From: Methylotenera sp.
GTDB lineage: Bacteria > Pseudomonadota > Gammaproteobacteria > Burkholderiales > Burkholderiaceae_C
Length of the DNA stretch: 64,000 bases
NCBI GenBank assembly: GCA_021738245.1
Contig: JAIPCJ010000002.1
Span: 1 to 64,000 of the forward strand
Direction: 5' to 3'
Below, piece by piece: positions 49,686 through 59,269 of the stretch. The first letter of the stretch is position 1, and each line of letters opens with the position of its first letter. The notes under the pieces were generated by a model, which searched no databases, was not told the origin of the DNA, and worked only from the letters and a program-made list of their open reading frames with translations. Both the position numbers and the translations under genes were made by a program.

Positions 49686-52088
49686 ATGATCAAAGCCCTC
49701 ACCTGGGCCACCCTCGCCCTGGCCGCCACCACGGCCCAGGCCGCCGAGCCCCAGACCTACCAGCAGCCCTCCGCCGAGATCCGCGCGGTGCTGGACGCTC
49801 CGGCCCTGCCCGGCCACATGCTGTCGCTGGACCAGCGCACGCTGGCCAGCATCAGCCTGCGCCGCTACCGCAGCATTGCCGAGCTGTCGCGCCCGGTGCT
49901 GCGTCTGGCCGGCATGCGCATCGATGCGGGCGCCAGCAGCCCGCAACTCACCGGCGCCATCGAATCCCTCACGCTGCGCGAGCTCGCCAACCCGGCGGCA
50001 CCGGAGCGCGTGGTCAAACTGCCGGCAGGCGGCAATTTCTCGGCCATGCGCTGGTCCCCGGACAGCCGGCATTTCCTGCTGCACCGCCGCACCGCCACGG
50101 CGACCGAGCTGTGGGTTGGCGACGCCGCCACCGGGCAGGTCCGCGCGGTCAAGGGCGTGAAGCTCAACACCATCCTGAGCAGCTCGGTGGCCTGGGTCGG
50201 GCCTGACGAGATCGTTGCGCTGACCGTGCCCGAGCGGCGCGGCGCCGCCCCGGTGTTCGAGGCGCCCAGCGGCCCGAGCATCCAGGAGTCCATGGGCCGC
50301 ACCTCCCCCGAGCGCACGCTGCAGGACCTGCTCAAGAACAGCCAGGACGAAGCCCTCTTCAGCTACCACGCGACCTCGGCCCTGCGCCGCATCCACCTCG
50401 GCACCGGCGCCTCGCGCGAGATCGGCAAGCCGGGTCTGTACGCCGACCTTGAAGCCGTCGGCACCCAGGGCGTGCTGCTGACCGAGCGCCTGGTGCCACC
50501 CTTCAGCTACCAGGTCACCTGGCAGGACTTCGCCCGCCAGGTGGAGCTGCAGGACATCAAGGGCCAGGTGTTGCGCGACCTCGGGACGGTCAAGCTCAAG
50601 GAAGGCGTGCCGGTCGAAGGCGTCATCACCGGCCCGCGCAACTTCAGCAGCTCGCCGCTGGCGGATGGCGCGGTGTATTGGGTCGAGGCCCTGGACGGTG
50701 GCGACCAACGCAACAAGGTGCCCCAGCGCGACAAGCTCATGCGGCTGGACGCGCCCTACCAGGGCGAGGCCCGCGAGGTGCATCGCACCGCCGGCCGCCT
50801 GAGCAGCCTGGTGTTCGTGGAGGGCAGCCCGCGCGCCCTCGTGACCGACTTCGACCGCGACCGCCTCTGGGTGACCAGCGAGCTGGTCGCCCTGGACGGC
50901 AGCGCCAAGCCGCAGCGCCTGCAGGACCGCTCCTGGCGCGACCGCTACAGCGACCCCGGCCAGCCCAGCCTGCGCCTGCAGCCCAACGGCCGCTATGCGG
51001 CCCGCGTGGATGGCGGCGACCGGCTGCTGTTCACCGGCGCCGGCGCCAGCAAGGACGGCGACCTGCCCTTCATCGACAGCGTCAGCCTGAAAGACGCCAA
51101 GGCCACGCGCCTCTTCCGCTCAGGCACCACGCACTACGAGCGTCCGATCACGCTGCTGGCCGACGGCCGCCTGCTCACCAGCCGCGAGAGCGCCGCCGAG
51201 CCGCCCAACCTGATGCTGCGCAGCGGCGACGGCTTCACGCAGATGCAGGCGCTCACGAAGGTGGCCGATCCCACGCCGCAGCTGCGCGCCATCAAGCGCG
51301 AGCTCGTGAAGTTCAAGCGCGCTGACGGCGTGGAGCTGTCGTTCTGGATGTACCTGCCGCCCGACTACCAGCCGGGTCAGCGCCGCCCGACGCTGGTATG
51401 GGCCTACCCGCTGGAGTTCACCGACGCCTCCACGGCCGGTCAGGTCAGCGGCTCCAGCAGCCGCTTCACGACCTTTGCCGGCTCCAGCCCGTTGATGCTG
51501 CTGCTGGATGGCTACGTCGTGCTGATGGACGCCACCATGCCGGTCGTGGGCGACCCCAAGACGGTGAACGACAGCTTTGTCGAGCAGATCACCGCCAATG
51601 CCCGGGCGATCGTCGACAAGGCGGCCGAGCTCGGCGTGAGTGACCCGCAGCAGATGGTGGTGGCCGGCCACAGCTACGGCGCCTTCATGACGGCCAACCT
51701 GCTGGCCCACACCCAGATCTTCAAGGCCGGCATCGCCCGCAGCGGCGCCTACAACCGCACGCTCACGCCTTTCGGCTTCCAGAGCGAACGCCGCACCTAC
51801 TGGGAGGCGCAGGATGTCTATCTGAAGCTCTCGCCCTTCAACTACGCGGACAAGCTCAAGACCCCGCTGCTGCTGATCCACGGCGAGAGCGACGACAACC
51901 CGGGCACCTTCCCCATCCAGTCAGCCCGCTTCTACCAGGCGCTGGCCGGCACCGGTGGTCAGGTGCGCTACGTGGTGCTGCCGCATGAGTCGCACGGCTA
52001 CTCGGCCCGGGAGTCCATCGGCCACACGCTCTGGGAGATGAGCACCTGGATGAAACGGCAGACCAGCGATCCCAAGGCGCCGCGCTAG
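49686..52088 (+). CDS. S9-family (prolyl oligopeptidase-like) serine peptidase
   Basis: The 800-aa protein has a signal peptide ending TTAQAAEP and an N-terminal beta-propeller (about 60-540). The C-terminal alpha/beta-hydrolase domain has nucleophile Ser663 in GHSYG, Asp at 736/737 (GESDDN) and His770 (HESHGY). The layout is that of exported glutamyl-type S9 peptidases (CGEP-like). It would degrade peptides in the periplasm. The ATG at 49686 sets the signal peptide. It follows the Hsp70 gene by 63 bp. Confidence 0.88.
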   Translation: MIKALTWATLALAATTAQAAEPQTYQQPSAEIRAVLDAPALPGHMLSLDQRTLASISLRRYRSIAELSRPVLRLAGMRIDAGASSPQLTGAIESLTLRELANPAAPERVVKLPAGGNFSAMRWSPDSRHFLLHRRTATATELWVGDAATGQVRAVKGVKLNTILSSSVAWVGPDEIVALTVPERRGAAPVFEAPSGPSIQESMGRTSPERTLQDLLKNSQDEALFSYHATSALRRIHLGTGASREIGKPGLYADLEAVGTQGVLLTERLVPPFSYQVTWQDFARQVELQDIKGQVLRDLGTVKLKEGVPVEGVITGPRNFSSSPLADGAVYWVEALDGGDQRNKVPQRDKLMRLDAPYQGEAREVHRTAGRLSSLVFVEGSPRALVTDFDRDRLWVTSELVALDGSAKPQRLQDRSWRDRYSDPGQPSLRLQPNGRYAARVDGGDRLLFTGAGASKDGDLPFIDSVSLKDAKATRLFRSGTTHYERPITLLADGRLLTSRESAAEPPNLMLRSGDGFTQMQALTKVADPTPQLRAIKRELVKFKRADGVELSFWMYLPPDYQPGQRRPTLVWAYPLEFTDASTAGQVSGSSSRFTTFAGSSPLMLLLDGYVVLMDATMPVVGDPKTVNDSFVEQITANARAIVDKAAELGVSDPQQMVVAGHSYGAFMTANLLAHTQIFKAGIARSGAYNRTLTPFGFQSERRTYWEAQDVYLKLSPFNYADKLKTPLLLIHGESDDNPGTFPIQSARFYQALAGTGGQVRYVVLPHESHGYSARESIGHTLWEMSTWMKRQTSDPKAPR

Positions 52089-52096
52089 TCGCGAGG

Positions 52097-52789
52097 TCAG
52101 CGGCGCGGCGTCCCGTTGCGACGCCGCTGCGCCGGATGTTGAGCCGCATGGGGCGCCGGGCGTGGACCAGGGCGGGCAGTCGGGCGGGCGGTGGGCTTCA
52201 ACGGCCGTGACACGTCGGCCAGCATCAGCACCGCGCTGACCAGGCCTTCCACCGCCTCCTCCAGATCGGTCGGCGGCTCCAGGGACTCGATCTCCTCCAG
52301 CAGGGCATCGGCGTCTTCGAGATCGTCCGGGTCCAGGTGCAGGTAGAGGGCCGCCAGCGGCTCCAGCATCGGCTCTTCGGGCAGCTTCATCAGCGCCGGA
52401 TGCGCATCCAGCGCATGCGCGAAGCCGGCCACCCAGGGCAGCACGGTTTCGCTCGGGTCATCGGTTTCGTCGAGCTCGAAGATCCACGGGTCGAACCACT
52501 GCCGGCCGGCGATGGCCACGTTCAGCTCCTTGTGACGGCGGCGCAGCAGGGCCAGCAAGTCGTCATTCACCCGGGCCGGCGTGGGCCGGCCTTCGGTGTC
52601 CAGCAGCGGCGGGAGCCAGGCGGCCAGCGGCACCGGCTCGGGCTGCAGCAGCACGCCGCAGAGATAGCCGTCCACCATGCTCACATCCAGCGGCTCCAGC
52701 GGCGCGGGCAGAGCGTCGAGCAGGGCTTGCAGGCGGTCGAGATCGGCTTCGGACAGGGCTTCGGGCGGGCGGTGCGGGGCTTGGGACAT
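52097..52789 (-). CDS. UPF0149/YecA-family protein
   Basis: The 230-aa acidic protein has the family pattern SMVDGYLCGVLLQPEPV near residue 38, FDPWIFELDE and VLPWVAGFAHALD in the middle, and a stretch of Asp/Glu. It ends with a basic Pro/Arg tail (RPTARPGPRPAPH, RRRNGTPRR) in place of the SEC-A-like Cys motif of longer YecA proteins. The function is unknown. It is convergent with the S9 gene (8 bp apart). Confidence 0.85.
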   Translation of the reverse strand: MSQAPHRPPEALSEADLDRLQALLDALPAPLEPLDVSMVDGYLCGVLLQPEPVPLAAWLPPLLDTEGRPTPARVNDDLLALLRRRHKELNVAIAGRQWFDPWIFELDETDDPSETVLPWVAGFAHALDAHPALMKLPEEPMLEPLAALYLHLDPDDLEDADALLEEIESLEPPTDLEEAVEGLVSAVLMLADVSRPLKPTARPTARPGPRPAPHAAQHPAQRRRNGTPRR

Positions 52790-52824
52790 GGACGGATTAT
52801 CGATAGACCGCCGTAAATATTGCC

Positions 52825-52925
52825 CACCTCTGCCGGAGCCCGCCGCCTACAGTGGCTCATCCCAACGACGCCCTCGACCCCGAGGGCTTCCAGACCCGGC
52901 AGCTTGCTGACCGGGTCTTTTTTTG
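52825..52925 (+). ncRNA. Candidate small RNA with its own terminator
   Basis: No gene reads rightward here, yet two adjacent hairpins end in a strong terminator: CCCTCG/CGAGGG (52871-52876, 52881-52886) and AGACCCGG/CCGGGTCT (52892-52899, 52911-52918), followed by eight T (52918-52925). A -10-like TAAATA lies at 52814-52819; the -35 is poor. The 5' end is a guess. It could also be the leader or tail of an unseen transcript. Confidence 0.5.
52892..52925 (+). terminator. Strong rho-independent terminator
   Basis: An 8-bp perfect stem (52892-52899 with 52911-52918), an 11-nt loop and a run of eight T that begins with the last stem base. The orientation is rightward, so it does not serve the leftward gshA gene, whose stop is 9 bp further on. 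Confidence 0.88.
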
Positions 52926-52933
52926 CCCGCGCC

Positions 52934-54427
52934 TCAGACGGCCATGCGCTCAGGCGACACGTAATGCCGCCGGAAGGTCTCGAAGTCCAGCGTGTCGGCC
53001 GCCTCGATGCGGGCCTGCTCGGCCAGCGACTGCGCGGCCATCTGCTCGAAGCGCTGCTGCAGGGCTGCCGGGTAGGGCAGCCCCAGCAGCGCCTCGCGGG
53101 TCAGGTCGCTCTGGTGCCGGACGAAACCGACATAGCTGTTGTCAAAGCCCTCGCGCATCGCAGCCAGCATGCGGGCCGAGGGGCAGAGCTCGGGGTGGGC
53201 CAGGCGCTGAGCCACGCGATCCAGGGCGTCCCGGTAGGCGCGCCCACCGTGGGCAGCGTCCAGCGCGTCGGCCTGTTCGGCACAGCTGACCATGATGTCG
53301 CGCGCCCAGTCGGCCAGGCTGCGCTGCCCACCCTGCCAGTGCTCCAGCATCAGGCCGGGCTCACGGCCGCGGGCGGCCACGGCATGCTGGTTGCGCGCGT
53401 TCGAGGCGATCTCGGCGGGTGTGTCGTTGGGGCTGTCGCTGGTCAGGCAATGCAGCAAGAAGGCGTCCAGCACGCGGATGGTGTCGGCACCGATGCCGAC
53501 CGGCTCGAAGGGGTCGAGGTCCATCAGGCGCACCTCGATGTACTCCACCCCACGCTCTCGCAGCGCATGCAGCGGCCGCTCGCCCGAGCGGATCACGCGC
53601 TTGGCGCGGATGGTGCTGTAGAACTCGTTCTCGATCTGCAGCAGGCTGGTGGAGAGCTGGTTGTAGTCGCCGCCGGGCGTCTGCACGCCGATGGCCTCAT
53701 AGGCCGGGTACGGCGTGGTAAGCGCTCCCTGCAGCGAGGCGGCATAGCTTTCCAGGCAGTTGTAGCTCACCGCGATGCTGGCCTGGGCGTCGCTCTGGTA
53801 GCCCAGCCGCCCCATGCGCAAGGACGTGGCATGCGGCAGATAGAGCGTGCTGGCTGACAGACGCTCCAGGCCGTGCTCGCGGCCGGCCACGAAGCTCTGG
53901 CACAGCGCCGGGCTGGCGCCGAAGAGATACAGCAGCAGCCACCCCTCGCGGCGGAAGTTGCGGATCACGCCGAGATAGCCGTCGGTGCCCACACCGGGGA
54001 TGGACCAGTTGTAGTGGATGCCGGAGATGGTCTGCATGCGGCGGCCATAGCGCTGGCCCAGGCCCATGCGGTAGACGCTCTTGGCCCGGCCGACATTGCT
54101 GCTGCCGTAGCGGCCGATGGGAATGGTTTCGTCGGTCGGCAGGCCGCAGGGCATGGAACCCACCCACAGCCGTTCATCCGCCAGCGCGCGGTAGACGGCC
54201 TGGTGGATCTCGGTCAGCTCGGTCAGCACCTCCTCCACACCCGCCTGCACGCCGGTGATGAGCTCGAGCTGGCTCTCGCTGTAATCGGTCGTGATGTGGG
54301 GATGGGTCAGCGCGGCGCCCAGGGCGACAGGGTGCGGGGTCAGCGCCAGGCCGCCGCCGGGCAGGGCCCGCAGGCTTTCCTTCTCGATGCCGCGGCGGAT
54401 GCCGAGCAGGGTCTCTTTGTTGTTCAT
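52934..54427 (-). CDS. gshA: Glutamate-cysteine ligase
   Basis: The 497-aa enzyme has the GshA type-1 phrases GIEKESLRALPGGGLALTPHP, TTDYSESQLELITG (ATP/Glu site), MQTISGIHYNWSIP and YIEVRLMDLDPF. It joins Glu and Cys to gamma-glutamylcysteine, the first step of glutathione synthesis, in the cytosol. The length fits the E. coli type (about 518). The start ATG is followed by MNNKETLLGIRRG. gshB is not nearby. Confidence 0.93.
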   Translation of the reverse strand: MNNKETLLGIRRGIEKESLRALPGGGLALTPHPVALGAALTHPHITTDYSESQLELITGVQAGVEEVLTELTEIHQAVYRALADERLWVGSMPCGLPTDETIPIGRYGSSNVGRAKSVYRMGLGQRYGRRMQTISGIHYNWSIPGVGTDGYLGVIRNFRREGWLLLYLFGASPALCQSFVAGREHGLERLSASTLYLPHATSLRMGRLGYQSDAQASIAVSYNCLESYAASLQGALTTPYPAYEAIGVQTPGGDYNQLSTSLLQIENEFYSTIRAKRVIRSGERPLHALRERGVEYIEVRLMDLDPFEPVGIGADTIRVLDAFLLHCLTSDSPNDTPAEIASNARNQHAVAARGREPGLMLEHWQGGQRSLADWARDIMVSCAEQADALDAAHGGRAYRDALDRVAQRLAHPELCPSARMLAAMREGFDNSYVGFVRHQSDLTREALLGLPYPAALQQRFEQMAAQSLAEQARIEAADTLDFETFRRHYVSPERMAV

Positions 54428-54507
54428 GGCGTCCGGGGACCGGAAATTGGGCCGAAACGGTAGCAGAAGCGCGCTACAGCCGCCCAGGCACGCCCTTTAC
54501 CACGCGG

Positions 54508-56181
54508 TTACAGCTGCCCCGGCATGTCCATGTCGGCCAGGCTGGGTCGCAGGTCGTGCGCGCCCGCCTGGATGCCTTCGTGGTGGCTGAGGTAGAGCGA
54601 CACGTCGTAACGCTCCAGCCAGCCGACGGCGCGCAGCTTGTCGAGCACCGGCCCCTTGACCTCGGAGAACTCCAGCCGCAGGCCCTCCGCGGCCAGCGCC
54701 GCATGCAGTTCCTGCAGCGCCACCAGGCCCGAGACGTCGATGTGGTTGACCGGGGCCATCAGCATCAACACCCGCCGGGGCTGGCCCACGAAGGCGCGGT
54801 GGTCGCGCACATGGGCCATGACCGCATCGCCCAGGCCCCGCGCATTGGTGAAGACGAGGCTCTCGTCCACCCGCAGCCCCACCACCTCGGGCTGGCATTC
54901 GACCGCATAACGCTCGATGTTGCGGTAGTGCTGGGTGCCGGGCACGCGGCCGATGCGCGCCACGTGCGGCCGCGCGGTGCGCTGGATGAGCAGCGCGACC
55001 GACCCCACCACGCCGATGGCCAGCGCCGCCGCGATGCTCCACAGCAGCACCGCCGCGGTGACCGCGGCCATCAGCAGCCCTTCGGCGGGTGCATAACGCC
55101 ACGCATCGCGGTAGGGCTGCAGCGAAAAGCCGCCCAGCACCGCCACCACGATGGTGGCCGCCAGCACCGGCTTGGGCAGATGCGCCAGCGGCCCGGCCAG
55201 CATCAGCATGGCCAGGGCCATGAAGACCGCCACGAACACCAGGCTCCAGCGGGTGCGCGAACCTGCTTCGTGCAGCAGGATGCTGCGCGAAAAGCTCCCC
55301 GCCACGGGCATGCCACCGCTGACCGCCGCCACCAGGTTGGCTGCGGCCAGGCCGCGCATCTCAGCCGCCGGCAGCAGCTTCTCACCGCGCCGCTGGGCCA
55401 GCGACTCCGACACCGCCAGGCTCGACACGAAGCCCATCAGCGCCACCAGAGCGGCCGACGGCAGGAGTTGCAGCCACAGGCCCGGCTCCAGCGGCGGCCA
55501 CCCGAGCGGCAAGGCCAGCGACGGCAGCGCCCCCACCTGGGCCACACCCTGCGCTGCCGGCGTGAAGGCCGACAGCCCCATGGCCACCAGCAGCAGCAGC
55601 AGCGGCGCCAGCCGGGCCAGCAGCGGCAGGCCGACGCGACGCGAGACCAGCAGCAGGCCGATGGCCGCCGCACCCCAGACGGCGCTCTGCCAGCGCCAGC
55701 CGCCGTGCGCAGCGGACGCGATCAGGTCCGGCAAGGTAAAGCCTGCTGCCGCGCTGCCCAGCAGCACGGGCAACTGGCCCGCCGCAATCATCAGCGTCGC
55801 GCCGTTTTCAAAGCCGCGCAGGGCGGGTACCGACAGCAGCGACGCGAGTGCATCCAGCCGCAGCAGCGCCGCCAGCGCCAGCACCCCGCCAACCTCCGCC
55901 GCCAGCACCAGCGCCCCCGCTTCGGGGCTGACGCCCGCCGGCAGGCCACCCAGGGCCTGCGCGATCATCAGCGCCAGCACGGCCACCGGCCCCAGGCCCA
56001 GCACCGGGCTGGAGCCGAGCGCCGCATAGGCCAGCAACGGCAGCAGGCTGGCATACAGGCCCACCTGGGGCGGCAGACCGGCCAGCATGGCGTAGGCCAG
56101 GCTTTGCGGAATCAGCAGCACGGCCACCACGGCGCCAGCCATGAGGTCGGCACGCCAGGTGCTCGGGAGCGGCCGCCTCAT
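54508..56181 (-). CDS. SulP-family anion transporter with STAS domain
   Basis: The 557-aa protein has the SulP start ADLMAGAVVAVLLIPQSLAYAMLAGLPPQVGLYASLLP, about 12 TM helices, GSFSRSILLHEAGSRT in the middle and a C-terminal STAS domain (about 430-540, NHIDVSGLVALQELH). SulP proteins carry sulfate, bicarbonate or related anions. The second half of the first TM has the conserved Pro/Gln. ATG 56181 is chosen; a longer frame extends 19 codons upstream. The substrate is not decidable by eye. Confidence 0.88.
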   Translation of the reverse strand: MRRPLPSTWRADLMAGAVVAVLLIPQSLAYAMLAGLPPQVGLYASLLPLLAYAALGSSPVLGLGPVAVLALMIAQALGGLPAGVSPEAGALVLAAEVGGVLALAALLRLDALASLLSVPALRGFENGATLMIAAGQLPVLLGSAAAGFTLPDLIASAAHGGWRWQSAVWGAAAIGLLLVSRRVGLPLLARLAPLLLLLVAMGLSAFTPAAQGVAQVGALPSLALPLGWPPLEPGLWLQLLPSAALVALMGFVSSLAVSESLAQRRGEKLLPAAEMRGLAAANLVAAVSGGMPVAGSFSRSILLHEAGSRTRWSLVFVAVFMALAMLMLAGPLAHLPKPVLAATIVVAVLGGFSLQPYRDAWRYAPAEGLLMAAVTAAVLLWSIAAALAIGVVGSVALLIQRTARPHVARIGRVPGTQHYRNIERYAVECQPEVVGLRVDESLVFTNARGLGDAVMAHVRDHRAFVGQPRRVLMLMAPVNHIDVSGLVALQELHAALAAEGLRLEFSEVKGPVLDKLRAVGWLERYDVSLYLSHHEGIQAGAHDLRPSLADMDMPGQL

Positions 56182-56192
56182 GGTTGCCACGT

Positions 56193-57242
56193 TCAACGAT
56201 CCACCTTGATGCCCGAAACCTCGAGCACGCGCGCCCACTTGGCTGTCTCGCTGGACATGAGCGCCGCCAGGCCGGCCGCGCCCGTGCCTTGCACCACGAG
56301 GCCGCGCTGGGTGAGCCGTTCCCTCAGCATCGGGTTGGCGAGCGCCGCCACGCAGTCGCGCTGCAGCCTGGCCACCTGGTCGGCCGGCTGGCTGCTCGGC
56401 GCGAACAGGCCTGCCCAGGCGCTGGCCTCATAGCCCTTCAAGGCCGGCCCCCCCGCCTCGGCGAGCGTGGGCAGCTCCGGCAGGCTCGGGCTGCGGCTGG
56501 CGGTCGTCACGCCCAGAGCCAGCAGCTTGCCGGCGCGGATCTGCGGCAGCGCCGTGGGCAGGGCGTCGAACATCAGGTCCATGTTGCCGGCCACCACATC
56601 CTGCTGGGCCGATCCGGTGCTGCGGTAGGGAAAGTGCAGCATGTAGGTCTGCGTCAGGCGCTTGAACAGCTCGCCCGCAAGATGGGTGGGCGTGCCGTTG
56701 CCGCCGGACGCGATGTGCAGCCGACCGGGCTGGGCGGTTGCGGCATGGATGAGGTCGGTCAACCGGCGCACGCCCAGGCTCTGGGCCACCGCGGGGTTCA
56801 TGACCAGCACCAGCGGCACCGTGGCGACGAGGCAGACCGGGGCGAAGTCGCGCACCGGGTCGTAGGGCAGGCGGCGCGACAGCAGCGGGTTGATCACATG
56901 GGTGCTGACGCCGGCCATCAGGAAGGTGTGGCCGTCACTGGCCCCTGCCACTTCGGCACTGCCGATATTGCCTCCGGCGCCCGCCCTGGCTTCCACCGTC
57001 ACCGGCTGGCCCAGGCTGCGCTGCAGCTCGGGTGCCAGCAGCCGCATGGCGACCTCGCTCGCCCCGCCGGCCGGAAAGGGCACCACGATGCGCAGCGGGC
57101 GCTGGGGCCACGCGGGCGCGCTGACCGGCTGGGACCACGCAGAAGGGGCGGAAGAAGCGGCCGCGGAGGCGGTCAGGCTGATCAGCAACTCCCGGCGCCG
57201 CAGCGGAACAAGCGGCCATCCGGGGGGCCGTGCGGGAATCAT
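56193..57242 (-). CDS. Bug/TctC-type periplasmic solute-binding protein
   Basis: The 349-aa protein has an export signal with a twin-Arg-like RRRELLISLTAS. The Bug pattern follows: WPQRPLRIVVPFPAGGASEVAMRLLAPELQRSLGQPVTVEARAGAGGNIGS, then HFPYRSTGSAQQDVVAGNMDLMFD. Bug receptors bind carboxylates, and many act as sensors without a tripartite transporter. No TctA/B genes are here. Its start overlaps the stop of an upstream TPR-GGDEF gene (ATGA), so it is co-translated with a signalling protein. Confidence 0.88.
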   Translation of the reverse strand: MIPARPPGWPLVPLRRRELLISLTASAAASSAPSAWSQPVSAPAWPQRPLRIVVPFPAGGASEVAMRLLAPELQRSLGQPVTVEARAGAGGNIGSAEVAGASDGHTFLMAGVSTHVINPLLSRRLPYDPVRDFAPVCLVATVPLVLVMNPAVAQSLGVRRLTDLIHAATAQPGRLHIASGGNGTPTHLAGELFKRLTQTYMLHFPYRSTGSAQQDVVAGNMDLMFDALPTALPQIRAGKLLALGVTTASRSPSLPELPTLAEAGGPALKGYEASAWAGLFAPSSQPADQVARLQRDCVAALANPMLRERLTQRGLVVQGTGAAGLAALMSSETAKWARVLEVSGIKVDR

Positions 57243-59269
57243 GTCGGACCAGGCAGTTGGCGGAGTTGGACCTGCCCATTGAAGCAGGCCGCATCAAAGT
57301 CTTGCAGCAGAGCCGCGAGCATATCCGCGTTGGGCGCCTCCACCGCCGTGATGCCGACCCCGCGGTTGCGGCCCTCGGCCTTGGCCTTGTAGAGCACCAT
57401 GTCGGCCCAGTTGACCGCCTGCTCCCAATGCAGGCGCAGCTCGGCCCCGGCCGCGCCGCCGAGCGGGAAGCTGGCAAAGCCGATGGAGGCGGTCACGCGC
57501 AAGGGCCCGACCGGCGTGTCGATGGTCTGCCCACCGATGCCGCGCAGCACGCGGTCGGCCATCAGCGCGAGATCCTCGCCCGGCAAGGATGGCGAGAACA
57601 CCAGGAACTCCTCGCCCCCCCAGCGCACCACCAGGTCGGACTCCCGCACCGCCGCGCGGATGCGGCGGGCCACCTCGACGATCACCGCATCGCCCGCGGC
57701 ATGACCGTGCCAGTCGTTGATGTTCTTGAAGTGATCGATGTCGATCATCATCAGCGCGCCCGCGAAACCGTCGTCGGGCTGCTCGCGGGTGCGCTGGTCC
57801 ATGACCGACAGGAAGTGGCGGCGATTGGACAGATCGGTGAGCGGGTCGCGCTCGCTTTGCGCACGCAGCAGGCGCTGATTGGCCGTCAGGCGCGCCTGCG
57901 CGCGCCGCATGCGCACCAGCGTGACGACCACCAGGCCCAGCGAGAGCAGCAGCAGCGCCCCCACCGCAAAGCCCACCTTCTGCGCGAGCTGCTGGTTGGC
58001 GAGCTGCTGGTCCTTGAGCTGGCCGTCGCGGGCCAGCAGGTCGAGATCGCGCTGCTTGGCGGCGCTGTCGTACTTGCGCCCCAGTTCCTCCAGTGCGGCC
58101 GCCCGGTTGCGCTCGTTGGCACGGTCGGTGAGCTCACGCTCGGCGTGCAGCGCCGTGAGCGCCTCCTTGAACTGCCCGGCCTCGGCCCAGGTGTCGGCCA
58201 GTTCGCGCAGCTCGCGCGCGCGCAGCACGAAGTCGCTCGGGTCCACGCCAAACTCGCTGACCCGCGTCAGCTCCAGGCGCGCCTGCTCGAACTGCCGCAG
58301 CTTGATGTGAGCCACCGCCAGGTTGTGGTGCAGGCTGCGCTCGTAGAAGCGGTCGCCGAAGCGCTGCAGCACCGGCAGCGCGCGCTGGCCGGCAGCCAGG
58401 GCTTCCTTCAACATGCCCTGGTGCATGTAGGAGTCGACCAGGTTGGAGCGCAGCACTGCGGCCAGATGCGGCGCGTCGGCCTGCTCGGCCAGCAGCAGGC
58501 CGGCCTCGAAGGCGCTGCGCGCGGCGGCCATGTCACGGGCGCGGCGCTCGATCGCGCCCTCGTAGTTGCGCACCCGCGCGCCGGCCACCAGGTCGCCGGC
58601 AGCCTCGGTCTCGGCGGCGCGCAGCTCGGCGCGGGCCGCGTCAATCTTGTCCTGCGACTGCAAGGCCACGGCGAGCATGCCGAGGCTGACGGCCGCGAGA
58701 TGCTTGTCTTCACCGCCGCGCGCCAGCGCCAGGCTGCGGCGCGATGAACTCTCGGCGAGCGCGAACGCACCCTGGGCGTACTGCTCGCGCTGCTGCAATC
58801 GCAGGGCCTCCCAGGCGCTGCGGAAGTCGCATCCCAGCTCGCGCACCGCGCGCCGCTCGTCGCCCTGCGGGCAGCGCTTGTCGAACTCGTTGAGCGCCCG
58901 AAGCGCCAGCGGCGCGGCCGGCTTGCCGGCACGCTCCAGCGCCAGCGCCCGCAGCAGCCAGCTGGCGCCTGCACCGTCGGTCTGGGTCATCAGCTGTTCG
59001 GCAACGGCTTCGGCCGCGTCGGCCCGGCCCGCCAGCAGCAAGATGCGGCCACGCGCCAGCAGCCAGGCCGCCTCGCGCGGCTGGCCGTGATGGGCCTGGG
59101 CCGGCCAGCGCTGCTGCAGCTCGGCCAGCATGGCCTCGGGCGCGTCGTAGGCGCGGCGGGTGATCTGCGCGAGCAACGCGTCCTCGGCCAGGGTGTCGGT
59201 CGCGGCTGCCGCCAGCGACGACGCCACCAGCAAAGCCGCCCCGAGGATCATGGCGGGCCAACGCCTCAT
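57239..59269 (-). CDS. TPR-GGDEF protein (predicted diguanylate cyclase)
   Basis: The 676-aa protein has a signal peptide (ending AAAATD), a TPR-rich periplasmic part (about 30-400), one TM helix (VGFAVGALLLLSLGLVVVTLV) and a GGDEF domain. The active motif GGEEF at 551-555 is preceded by the inhibitory site RESD. It should make c-di-GMP. Its stop overlaps the Bug gene start and its start overlaps the stop of the next GGDEF gene. It is a paralogue of that gene. The ligand of the TPR part is unknown. Confidence 0.88.
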   Translation of the reverse strand: MRRWPAMILGAALLVASSLAAAATDTLAEDALLAQITRRAYDAPEAMLAELQQRWPAQAHHGQPREAAWLLARGRILLLAGRADAAEAVAEQLMTQTDGAGASWLLRALALERAGKPAAPLALRALNEFDKRCPQGDERRAVRELGCDFRSAWEALRLQQREQYAQGAFALAESSSRRSLALARGGEDKHLAAVSLGMLAVALQSQDKIDAARAELRAAETEAAGDLVAGARVRNYEGAIERRARDMAAARSAFEAGLLLAEQADAPHLAAVLRSNLVDSYMHQGMLKEALAAGQRALPVLQRFGDRFYERSLHHNLAVAHIKLRQFEQARLELTRVSEFGVDPSDFVLRARELRELADTWAEAGQFKEALTALHAERELTDRANERNRAAALEELGRKYDSAAKQRDLDLLARDGQLKDQQLANQQLAQKVGFAVGALLLLSLGLVVVTLVRMRRAQARLTANQRLLRAQSERDPLTDLSNRRHFLSVMDQRTREQPDDGFAGALMMIDIDHFKNINDWHGHAAGDAVIVEVARRIRAAVRESDLVVRWGGEEFLVFSPSLPGEDLALMADRVLRGIGGQTIDTPVGPLRVTASIGFASFPLGGAAGAELRLHWEQAVNWADMVLYKAKAEGRNRGVGITAVEAPNADMLAALLQDFDAACFNGQVQLRQLPGPT

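Noticed and set aside
48285-50783. Long minus-strand open frame (832 codons)
   Set aside because: It is antisense to the Hsp70 and S9 genes, whose motifs are intact. The composition is that of a shadow frame.
54556-56433. Plus-strand open frame of 625 codons
   Set aside because: It mirrors the SulP gene. The product is a low-complexity Gln/Arg/His string.
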